From assembly GCA_905479265.1 (NCBI GenBank), contig CAJQLX010000025.1, positions 1-64,000 on the forward strand: DNA of 64,000 nucleotides. The letters are read 5' to 3'. The DNA comes from an uncultured Alphaproteobacteria bacterium. GTDB taxonomy: Bacteria > Pseudomonadota > Alphaproteobacteria > UBA7985. The position numbers and the translations under genes were made by a program. Under the pieces are notes generated by a model. The model made no database searches. It saw nothing but the letters and a program-made list of their open reading frames with translations, and was not told the origin of the DNA. This document shows, one piece after another, positions 43,802 through 51,170 of this stretch (positions are counted from its first letter, which is position 1; the number at the start of each line of letters is the position of its first letter).

Positions 43802-44539
43802 ATGCAGAAGGTTGGACTCCTCGCTGGTGATGGGCGTCTTCCTACCCTGCTTTCTGAGCACGTGAGTTTTCACCATATCGTCGACTTGGCACACTGGCCC
43901 CTGCCTTTGGGCGCCTTGGATGCACTTGTTGAAGCGTTGCAGGGGCAGGGGTGTGACGCCGTAATTCTGGCTGGCGGCGTCGATCGCGGCCGGTTCCGCG
44001 CTTTGGATGCGGGCGGCCAGTGGGTTGCCGCACGGGCCGGTGCAGATGCTGGCGACGGACGGTTGCTGGATGCCTTCGTTGCCTATTTCGAGTTTCAAGG
44101 CTTGGCTGTTGTGGGCGCCACGGATCTTGTGCCGTCCTTACGCACGCCAGTGGGTCTGCTGACGCGCGGGGGGACGACGCTGGACCCGTCAGCGGGTTTG
44201 GCACGCGCGCGTGCGCTCGGACGCAAAGATTTGGGGCAAGGTGTGGTTCAATGCGGCGAGCGCCTTTGGCTGGAAGAAACAGCGGCGGGGACCAACGATC
44301 TGCTGTCGCGCGCCGGCGACGCCGGGATCGGCCCGCGAACGCTGTTCAAAGCCGCAAAGCCACAGCAGGACTTGCGGATCGATATGCCCGCATGGGGGCT
44401 GGAAACAGTACTTCACGCGGCCAAAAATGACGTGCAGACGCTGGTTTTTGAAGCGGAGAAAACCCTCGCTCTCGATTTCGAGCAGGCGATCGCACAGGCT
44501 GAGACCCTTGGGCTAACGATCATGGGTGCGCAGGGATGA
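43802..44539 (+). CDS. lpxI: UDP-2,3-diacylglucosamine diphosphatase LpxI
   Basis: LpxI hydrolyses UDP-2,3-diacylglucosamine to lipid X and UMP, replacing LpxH in alphaproteobacteria. The 245-residue product has the N-terminal VGLLAGDGRLPTLL, the cytoplasmic-enzyme core, and the C-terminal DUF1009 signature: FKAAKPQQDLRIDMPAWGLE and the VFEAEKTLALDF block near the end. It is about 30 residues shorter than the usual 270-285. The start at 43802 lies four bases after the lpxA stop; the frame is open further upstream, but only inside lpxA. Its stop overlaps the lpxB start (ATGA). Confidence 0.92.
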   Translation: MQKVGLLAGDGRLPTLLSEHVSFHHIVDLAHWPLPLGALDALVEALQGQGCDAVILAGGVDRGRFRALDAGGQWVAARAGADAGDGRLLDAFVAYFEFQGLAVVGATDLVPSLRTPVGLLTRGGTTLDPSAGLARARALGRKDLGQGVVQCGERLWLEETAAGTNDLLSRAGDAGIGPRTLFKAAKPQQDLRIDMPAWGLETVLHAAKNDVQTLVFEAEKTLALDFEQAIAQAETLGLTIMGAQG

Positions 44540-45651
44540 AAATGGCCGTGCTCACGGGGGAGCCTTCGGGCGATTTGCTGGCGCATGCGGTTGTTAGAGC
44601 CGTGCAGGAGCAGCAGCCGGATCTGGAGCTTTTGGGGATCGGCGGCGAGCGGCTGGAAAGCATTGGCTTGAAGAGCCGTTTTCCCCTGCGCGCGTTTGCC
44701 GTGAACGGTATCGCCGAAGTCCTGCCCCATCTGCCCCGGCTATTGCTGCGGATTGAGCAAATCACGCGCTGGGTGCTGGCTGAAAATCCAGATGTCGTGC
44801 TGACGGTAGACGCGCCCGACTTGACGCTGCGTATCGCAAAGGCGCTGCGGGCAAGGGGATACACCGGAAAGTTGGTGCATTTGGTTGCGCCAACGGTTTG
44901 GGCGTGGAAGCCGGAGCGCGCTGCAAAGATCGCTGCATTCTTGGACCACGTGCTGTGCTTGTTTCCCTTTGAGCCGCGGTATTTCGAGGCGCACGACCTC
45001 CCTGCGACCTTTATCGGGCACCCCATAGTTGATCGGCCACGGCCCGACATCGCCAAGGATCCCAACGCGCTGCTGCTTTTACCCGGCAGCCGGATGACTG
45101 AAGTGCGCCGGATGGTTCCGTTGTTTCGCGAGGTTGTTGAGAAACTGGCCGCAAGTCAGCCGGGACTGCGGTGCTTGGTGCCAACCGTTCAAACGACGCG
45201 GGCGTTTGTCACCGCCCGCATGGGCGATTGGCCCACGCCGATAGAGTTCTTGTTTCGCGAAGAAGACCGCCTTGGCGCCTTTCGACAGGCCGGAACCGCG
45301 CTCGCCGCCTCTGGGACTGTGGCGCTAGAGCTGGCTCAGGCTGACGTCGCAGGGGTTATCACCTATCGGCTGTCCCCTTCGACGTATCGACAGTTCAAGC
45401 GCCAAACCAGCTTGAACCATCTGAGCCTGATTAACATTCTAGCCGGTGAAGAAATCATGCCCGAGCGAATGCAGGATGCCGCACAGCCCGATCAGCTCGC
45501 CCGCGACGTCCAGCGTTTGCTGCAAGACGAATCGGCGCGGAACACGCAGGTTGCCGCGCAACGTGCGACGCTGGACAAGCTGACCTTGTCAGGCGGTCAA
45601 AGCACCGCCAAATTAGCCGCTGAGACTTTGCTGAACGTTATTCGAGCTTAA
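44536..45651 (+). CDS. lpxB: Lipid A disaccharide synthase
   Basis: LpxB joins lipid X and UDP-2,3-diacylglucosamine to the lipid A disaccharide at the inner membrane. The 371-residue product, a GT19 glycosyltransferase, has VLTGEPSGDLLAHAVV at the N-terminus, GIGGERLESIGL, the LVHLVAPTVWAWKPERAAKI segment, FIGHPIVDRP and LLLPGSRMTEVRRM. Its ATG overlaps the lpxI stop by four bases. It is the last lipid A gene of the cluster. Confidence 0.97.
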   Translation: MKMAVLTGEPSGDLLAHAVVRAVQEQQPDLELLGIGGERLESIGLKSRFPLRAFAVNGIAEVLPHLPRLLLRIEQITRWVLAENPDVVLTVDAPDLTLRIAKALRARGYTGKLVHLVAPTVWAWKPERAAKIAAFLDHVLCLFPFEPRYFEAHDLPATFIGHPIVDRPRPDIAKDPNALLLLPGSRMTEVRRMVPLFREVVEKLAASQPGLRCLVPTVQTTRAFVTARMGDWPTPIEFLFREEDRLGAFRQAGTALAASGTVALELAQADVAGVITYRLSPSTYRQFKRQTSLNHLSLINILAGEEIMPERMQDAAQPDQLARDVQRLLQDESARNTQVAAQRATLDKLTLSGGQSTAKLAAETLLNVIRA

Positions 45652-45653
45652 AA

Positions 45654-46628
45654 ATGTCCCTGCACCTCAACGTAAATTTTCGCCCAAAGGCGCCGTGGTT
45701 CGGCGGTGATTTGCAAACAATGTCTGCCGTTCTCTCGCCGCCAAAAGTAAGTTTGGACGGTGCCACCATTGAGGAACTGCGCATCGACACCGACGACGGC
45801 ACCGGTGATATTCTGCTCGGTCAACGACTGGAGCAGGCACCATCACGAGAGACGACGGTGGTTTTACTGCATGGTTTGTTGGGGGATTATGACCGTGATT
45901 ATATGCGGTTGCTGACGCGACACTATCTCGACAACGGCTATCCAGTGGTGCGCATGAATCTGCGCGGCGCAGGGGCGTCGCGCTTGCTTTGTTCCCGGAA
46001 CTATCATGGCGGTTTTACGCAGGATCTGACCGTCATGGCCCGCAGCCTCGCGGCCCGGCGCGACACGGGGCGTCTGGCGTGGATTGGGATCAGTCTCAGC
46101 GGGAATATGCTGCTCAAGGCAGCCAGTGAGACGGCGTTCTGTGGAGCCGCCGATCATGAAAAGCTCGTTTCTATTTCGGCACCCTTTGACTTACGCGCGA
46201 CGGCGACGCGGTTTTCACGGCTGCGAAACGTGTTTTACTCGCGCTATCTGGTGAACAAGATCCGCAAGCAGATGCCGCACCAACCCGGTTTGACAGCAGC
46301 GCAGGTTGAGCACCTCCGCCGGATCAAAAGCGTGGGCGAGTATGACGAGCACTTCACCGCGCCGGACAACGGCTATCCATCGGCGGATGCGTATTATTAT
46401 GAAAACTCCGCATCGCGCTACGTTCTGGATGCGAAGATTCCCTGTTTGGCGATCACGGCTGCGGATGATCCATGGATTGATGCGCAGCCCTATCGCGCGA
46501 TCCCGTGGGAGAAAAATGCGCTCCTGACCCCGGCGATCTGCCAAACCGGCGGGCATGTTGGATTTCACGCCAAGGGGGTTGCTGCGCCGATCTACACCCA
46601 GTGGTCCCAAGCGTTTATTGAGGGTTAA
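45654..46628 (+). CDS. YheT-like alpha/beta hydrolase
   Basis: The 324-residue product belongs to the AB hydrolase group of YheT/ABHD1-3. It has FRPKAPWFGGDLQTM near the start, VVLLHGLLGDYDRDYMR as the oxyanion-strand region, GISLSGNMLLK with the nucleophile Ser, the Asp in ITAADDPWI, and the His in QTGGHVGFH, so the catalytic triad is complete. The substrate is unknown; some relatives are lipases or esterases. It starts two bases after the lpxB stop and is probably co-transcribed, which would fit a role with membrane lipids. Its stop overlaps the dinB stop (TTAA). Confidence 0.9.
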   Translation: MSLHLNVNFRPKAPWFGGDLQTMSAVLSPPKVSLDGATIEELRIDTDDGTGDILLGQRLEQAPSRETTVVLLHGLLGDYDRDYMRLLTRHYLDNGYPVVRMNLRGAGASRLLCSRNYHGGFTQDLTVMARSLAARRDTGRLAWIGISLSGNMLLKAASETAFCGAADHEKLVSISAPFDLRATATRFSRLRNVFYSRYLVNKIRKQMPHQPGLTAAQVEHLRRIKSVGEYDEHFTAPDNGYPSADAYYYENSASRYVLDAKIPCLAITAADDPWIDAQPYRAIPWEKNALLTPAICQTGGHVGFHAKGVAAPIYTQWSQAFIEG

Positions 46629-47758
46629 TCAAACCCAGCCACACCAACGCCCAGCAGTCGGTAGGTTTGCAAGGGCTCGCGCGCCACTTCCGCAGCAAGC
46701 AAACGCTGCGCGACGGAGAACAGCACGCGGGCATCGGCGGTATGGCCATCGAGCGTTTGGCTCCGACTGAGAATATCAAAATCCGTGGTCTTGAGTTTGA
46801 GGGTGATCCGCTTACCCGCCAGCTCATAGGTCGAAAGACGCTCAGCAACGCGATAGGACAGGCGCTCAACAATGGCCGTTAGCTCCGCCAAATCGCCCGT
46901 GTCCGTCATCAACGTGGTTTCTGAACTGACAGACTTTGACCCCCGATCCTCCCGAACGCGGCGCGTATCTTCGCCCCGACAGAAATGATACAGCCGCTCG
47001 CCGAACCGTCCGAACATCGCGATCATATCTTCCTTGGGAAATGCGCGGAGTTGGGCGATGCGTGTGATGCCCAAGGCGTTCATCCGTTTCGCTGTCGCCG
47101 GTCCAACGCCCCAAATGAGCTTCACTGGTTTGTCAGCGAGAAAGTCCTTGGCCTCAGCTTGCCCCAAAATCGCAAATCCATCGGGCTTGTCGAGGTCCGA
47201 GGCAATTTTCGCCAGCAGTTTGTTGTGCGACAGACCGATTGAAAGGGTGATCCCAACTTGGTCTTGAACCGTTTGTGCCAGGCGGGCCAACTCTTGCGCC
47301 GGATGCTTTCCGGCGCGTGCGATGCCGCTCAAATCGAGGAAGGCTTCGTCGATCGACAGCGGTTCCACGTCGGGTGTCAGGGCGCGAAAGTACTGCCGCA
47401 CCTCCAGTCCCGTTTCTCGGTACTTGGCCATATTGGGTTTGACGATCACGGCCTGCGGGCACAACTGCTTGGCCCGATACATCGGCATCGCGGAGCGGAC
47501 ACCTTGGATCCGCGCCAAGTAACACGCGGTCGTCACCACGCCGCGCTGACCACCGCCAATGATGACGGGTTTGTTTCGAATGCTGGGGTCGTCACGCTTT
47601 TCAACGGCAGCATAGAAGGCATCACAATCGATGTGCGCCAGCGAAAGGGTATCCAGCTCGCCATGCTGCACCACCTTGGGACTGCCACAGGAGGCGCAAC
47701 GCGGGCTGATGCTTGCGGTGGGTGTAACAGTCAAACAGGTCCGGCACAGGCTGGACAT
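46625..47758 (-). CDS. dinB: DNA polymerase IV with N-terminal zinc ribbon
   Basis: DinB is an error-prone Y-family polymerase that bypasses template damage. The 377-residue product has a short N-terminal ribbon with cysteines 5, 8, 21 and 24 (CxxC...CxxC), then the Y-family core: LAHIDCDAFYAAVEKRDDP with the first catalytic Asp, EPLSIDEAFLDL with the Asp-Glu pair, and the helix-hairpin-helix and little-finger domains. Such a ribbon is seen in other alphaproteobacterial DinB proteins. I start at ATG 47758 with AAGG upstream; GTG 47770 adds four residues. Confidence 0.95.
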   Translation of the reverse strand: MSSLCRTCLTVTPTASISPRCASCGSPKVVQHGELDTLSLAHIDCDAFYAAVEKRDDPSIRNKPVIIGGGQRGVVTTACYLARIQGVRSAMPMYRAKQLCPQAVIVKPNMAKYRETGLEVRQYFRALTPDVEPLSIDEAFLDLSGIARAGKHPAQELARLAQTVQDQVGITLSIGLSHNKLLAKIASDLDKPDGFAILGQAEAKDFLADKPVKLIWGVGPATAKRMNALGITRIAQLRAFPKEDMIAMFGRFGERLYHFCRGEDTRRVREDRGSKSVSSETTLMTDTGDLAELTAIVERLSYRVAERLSTYELAGKRITLKLKTTDFDILSRSQTLDGHTADARVLFSVAQRLLAAEVAREPLQTYRLLGVGVAGFD

Positions 47759-47818
47759 AAAGCGCTTCACCTTGACTCATCGGGCCAGTAAAACGAGGGC
47801 AACAACGCAGGAAGCCTG

Positions 47819-49189
47819 ATGTCTGGCCACGTTCACTTACTTTACTCAGATACGATGCTCGGCCCGACCCTGCAACGCCAACTGCAGTCCTCGTACTTTC
47901 ATGTCACAGGCGGAAGTGCCGAGGCTTTGGATGACGCTATCGCGGATATTCGCGCGAACAAACCAGAAGTTATCGCGCTGATCCGAGAGCCCGAGACGGA
48001 TCTCAACCGCTTGCGCGCGCTCAAGCACGCTTTTCCCAATCAGTCATTGGTCCTCGTCGATCCGATTCCCAGCCCGCATAGCCAACAGCACGCGTTGGAG
48101 CTTGGCGCAGACATGTATCTAGCTTTGCCCGCATCGCGTCAGCGAATGACGGCGCGCTTGTCGGCTCAGGTGCGCCGGGCGCGGCGTTTGGATGATGCCG
48201 GGTCTACCGAAGATGTGCTGCGTGTGTTGGGGTTCGAGCCGGAGCTCTTTGCCGCTCAAGACGCCGTATCGCAGGCAAGCCCGGTTCTGGTTTGTCACGA
48301 AGATGATGCCTTCGCTCGTGCGATCCAACGTTGCCTGACACAGGCGGGTCTGGTGGCTGAGGTCGCCCCTCTGGCGCAAAGCGGCGTTCTGGTTGAGCAT
48401 GCGTGTCTGGTCCTTGGGGCTGTGTCGGATAAAGGCTGGGATGCCGCCTTTGCCCTGACCGCTCGCACGCGATCCCACGCCGCGCACCGCAACATGCCCA
48501 TCACCCTTGCCAGCGCGCATCTGCCTGACCGGATGATTGAGACGATGGAACGGATGGATGTTCAGGATGCTTGGACCGGGTCCGCGCCGGATTTGTCCTT
48601 GTCCCTGATGGTGCGGGAGCAGGTTCGGATCAGTGAGCAGTTCAAGCAGCGTCGGGGCGCTTTGGCCCAGTCACTCGATTTGGCCATCACCGACGGTCTG
48701 ACGGATCTATACAACCGCCGCTATCTGGCCGCGCACTTGCCGGTTCAAATGCAGATTGCCCGACAGTCTCAACGGCCTTTGTCGCTGGCATTGTTTGATC
48801 TCGACGGCTTCAAAGCGCTCAATGACGCCTATGGGCATCCAGCGGGGGATCAATTTCTCATCGGCGTGGCAGCTCATTTTAACCGCTGCTCGCGCGCGTC
48901 GGATTCGGCAGTGCGCTTGGGCGGTGATGAGTTTGCTTTGGTTCTGCCCAATGCCGATGGGGCTGCGGCCCGCACGGTGGTGCAACGGCTGATCGCTGAT
49001 GTCGCTGATTTGCGTCATGCCGGTTCGGATCAGGGGCTTATCAAGATTTCCGCTTCTGCGGGCTTGGTGACATTGCCCGTGGGCGACTGGGCCTCTACCG
49101 CCGATGCTCTGATCGCCCGCGCAGATGCGCGCTTGTATGCGGCAAAAGAAAAGGGCGGTAACCAGATCGTGGATACCGCCCCCTCTTAA
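47819..49189 (+). CDS. pleD: PleD-like diguanylate cyclase with degenerate receiver domains
   Basis: The 456-residue product has the receiver-receiver-GGDEF order of PleD, which makes cyclic di-GMP. The C-terminal domain is intact: DGLTDLYNRR (292-301), LFDLDGFK (325-332), GGDEF (368-372), and an RxxD inhibitory site, RASD (359-362). The first receiver (about 1-125) keeps one acidic residue at the top (SD, 10-11). At the phospho-acceptor position it has Ile55, and the conserved Lys is Leu103. The second receiver (about 153-275) also lacks the acceptor, as in the known PleD. Control by phosphorylation therefore looks lost. It is divergent from dinB and converges on rpmG, the place where pleD lies in other alphaproteobacteria, but the usual neighbour divK is absent. 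Confidence 0.9.
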   Translation: MSGHVHLLYSDTMLGPTLQRQLQSSYFHVTGGSAEALDDAIADIRANKPEVIALIREPETDLNRLRALKHAFPNQSLVLVDPIPSPHSQQHALELGADMYLALPASRQRMTARLSAQVRRARRLDDAGSTEDVLRVLGFEPELFAAQDAVSQASPVLVCHEDDAFARAIQRCLTQAGLVAEVAPLAQSGVLVEHACLVLGAVSDKGWDAAFALTARTRSHAAHRNMPITLASAHLPDRMIETMERMDVQDAWTGSAPDLSLSLMVREQVRISEQFKQRRGALAQSLDLAITDGLTDLYNRRYLAAHLPVQMQIARQSQRPLSLALFDLDGFKALNDAYGHPAGDQFLIGVAAHFNRCSRASDSAVRLGGDEFALVLPNADGAAARTVVQRLIADVADLRHAGSDQGLIKISASAGLVTLPVGDWASTADALIARADARLYAAKEKGGNQIVDTAPS

Positions 49190-49210
49190 TATCGTCGTTC
49201 CGTCGAACGC

Positions 49211-49378
49211 TTACTTCATCTTCGATTCTTTGAAGACAACGTGCTTGCGTGCAACAGGATCGTACTTGCGCATTTCCAGCTTTTCAGTGGAGGTACGCGT
49301 GTTCTTCTTCTTTACGTAGAAGTAACCGGTATCGGCGGTGCTCACCATTTTGATGAGCACGTTAGCGGGTTTAGCCAT
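49211..49378 (-). CDS. rpmG: 50S ribosomal protein L33
   Basis: L33 is a small protein of the large subunit near the E site. The 55-residue product begins [18 protein letters not shown], has the [20 protein letters not shown] middle, and ends in [11 protein letters not shown]. It has no CxxC pairs, so it is the zinc-free form. AGGAG lies nine bases before the ATG. It converges on the pleD-like gene with 21 bases between stops. Confidence 0.97.
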   Translation of the reverse strand: MAKPANVLIKMVSTADTGYFYVKKKNTRTSTEKLEMRKYDPVARKHVVFKESKMK

Positions 49379-49413
49379 AGCCCCGAGCTCCTAGATTCAT
49401 CAATTTGGAACGC

Positions 49414-49441
49414 ACCCTATAGCCAACCTGTCCTGAGTCAA
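49414..49441 (-). promoter_or_regulatory. Candidate promoter of rpmG
   Basis: On the minus strand TTGACT (49436-49441) is followed after 16 bases by TAGGGT (49414-49419); a better -10 word, TATAGG, is only 14 bases away. The position between the protease gene and rpmG fits a promoter, but spacing makes it uncertain. Confidence 0.3.
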
Positions 49442-49447
49442 CCGTGA

Positions 49448-51079
49448 CTATCGCAGGGATGACAGGCTTGCGCTGGCGGACAGAATGCGTTGATAGGCCT
49501 GAGGCGACATAGCGATTTGCAGCGCGAGGTCTGAATCGTCTTCAGTATAGCGGTCCGATGGCGGGCAAACGTTCCGGTAATTCTTCTTGTCTTTCATATT
49601 TTGCGCAATGATCGAGCGCGCTTGCAGTGCTGCAATATCAGGTGAAGACGCCATGGCGTCATCGATCACAGCCTTTGGGGTGCGGTCCGTGAAGCATACG
49701 TTTGGTGTCACACCCGCCTTGTTCAGCGGCGCGCCTGATGGGGCAAAGAACGCGCCCGATGTCACGGTCATCATCGCGCCGTTTGGCAGGTCAAAACTGG
49801 TCTGGATCGAGCCCTTTCCAAACGACGTAGACCCAATAATGATACCGCGCCCGTTGTCCTGTATGGCCGATGCCAGGATCTCTGAAGCGCTGGCCGAGTT
49901 ACCGTTGATCAGCACCAGCAAGGGTGCGCCGAGCAAAATGTCGTTTGGCTTGGCTTCGACGGTGTCTTTGTTTTCGATGTCTCGCCCGGCTGAAACCAGA
50001 ATTGGACCTTTGCCCACAACATAATCGGCAATTTCTTGAGCAGCCGTTTTCAAGCCACCCGGGTTTTCGCGCAGGTCAAGCAGCCAACTTGCAGGCTGTT
50101 CTTTGCGCAGGCGCCGGACAACGTCTAGGAATTCTTCGGTCGATTGTTCTGAAAAGACGGCCATTTGAATCACGGCCACGTCACCAACCATTTGCCCTCG
50201 CAGCGAAGGCAGAGCAACGATTTGTCGGCTCACCGTGCGGCGCAACGTGCGCCCGTCGCGCTGCAACATGACCGTCGCCAACGAGCCAACCGGCCCGCGC
50301 AGCAGACTAAGAACGAGGTCTTCGCTCATTTCACCGGTCACCCGCTGACCGTTCACGTGCGTAATCAGATCGCCATCGGCCAAGCCTGCTTCTTCCGCGG
50401 GGCCACCACGGACAACTTCGCGAACGCGGATGCCGTTCTCTTCATAGGCGATCAGGATACCCATACCGCCGAAGCCGAACACGTCATCGCGGAACAAATC
50501 GGCATCCGCTGCGGGCAAGTAGCGCGACACGCCATCGAGCAAGGACATGTAGCCTTCGAAAATCTCGGTTTCCCGTTCGGCCTGCGGCATTCGACGGATA
50601 CGCTCGCTGGAGGTGATCATGTGCAGAGCGACAAAAGCTGAGTGCAGACCCCATTCCAGATAGTAGTCGCCGTCCGGTTCTTCGAATTCCATCTGGCCGC
50701 CCGGCCCCTCAATCCGTGTAACCCCGCCGTCGGACTTCAGCGTGAAATTAGCCTGTTGGCCTAAGTTCACCAAGCCGGCCATGGCGACTTCGCGCGGGTG
50801 GAAGGCTTCGACGTACAACTCCTGAATCGCACCAATGCCCACGCCGTACAAAAAGGCTTCGTCGGCATCGGGGAGTTGCCCACCAGATTGGCCCGTTGGC
50901 AGCGCTTCTTCCAAAGCCGTTCGCAGTTCGGTTGGCATCACAATGCTGGAATTGGTGGCTTTGCGAGCCGTCGTCCGCGCATTCACTTGGCCAGCATCAC
51001 AGGCTGACAAAAACAGCGTCAGGACTGCGAGGGCACAAAATGCGAGGTGGGGGCCAAACCGAAATAGGCTCTGAGGCAT
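49448..51079 (-). CDS. S41 family carboxyl-terminal processing protease, lipoprotein
   Basis: CtpA-type proteases act in the periplasm on envelope proteins, often on peptidoglycan enzymes. The 543-residue product has a lipoprotein signal with lipobox LSAC (Cys27). Asp at position 28 would, by the E. coli rule, keep it on the inner membrane. A PDZ domain follows (about 200-285, with GMGILIAYEENGIRV and GLADGDLITHVNG). The S41 domain has the LLDLRENPGG segment, GNSASASEI with the catalytic Ser, and SFGKGSIQ with the catalytic Lys. I start at 51079 with AAGGA seven bases upstream; the frame is open 21 codons further. Confidence 0.9.
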   Translation of the reverse strand: MPQSLFRFGPHLAFCALAVLTLFLSACDAGQVNARTTARKATNSSIVMPTELRTALEEALPTGQSGGQLPDADEAFLYGVGIGAIQELYVEAFHPREVAMAGLVNLGQQANFTLKSDGGVTRIEGPGGQMEFEEPDGDYYLEWGLHSAFVALHMITSSERIRRMPQAERETEIFEGYMSLLDGVSRYLPAADADLFRDDVFGFGGMGILIAYEENGIRVREVVRGGPAEEAGLADGDLITHVNGQRVTGEMSEDLVLSLLRGPVGSLATVMLQRDGRTLRRTVSRQIVALPSLRGQMVGDVAVIQMAVFSEQSTEEFLDVVRRLRKEQPASWLLDLRENPGGLKTAAQEIADYVVGKGPILVSAGRDIENKDTVEAKPNDILLGAPLLVLINGNSASASEILASAIQDNGRGIIIGSTSFGKGSIQTSFDLPNGAMMTVTSGAFFAPSGAPLNKAGVTPNVCFTDRTPKAVIDDAMASSPDIAALQARSIIAQNMKDKKNYRNVCPPSDRYTEDDSDLALQIAMSPQAYQRILSASASLSSLR

Positions 51080-51170
51080 TTTAGCTTCCTTGAAAATACC
51101 ACCAGACCATAGCGGGGTACGTGCCGCTACGCTCCTCTGCATCGGTTTATGCGCGGTAAATAAGCCGAGC

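Noticed and set aside
47819-48200. Reading the first PleD receiver as intact because of nearby Asp residues (Asp61)
   Set aside because: Asp61 is about six residues past the end of the beta-3 strand where the acceptor belongs, and the paired Lys is also missing, so a functional site is unlikely.
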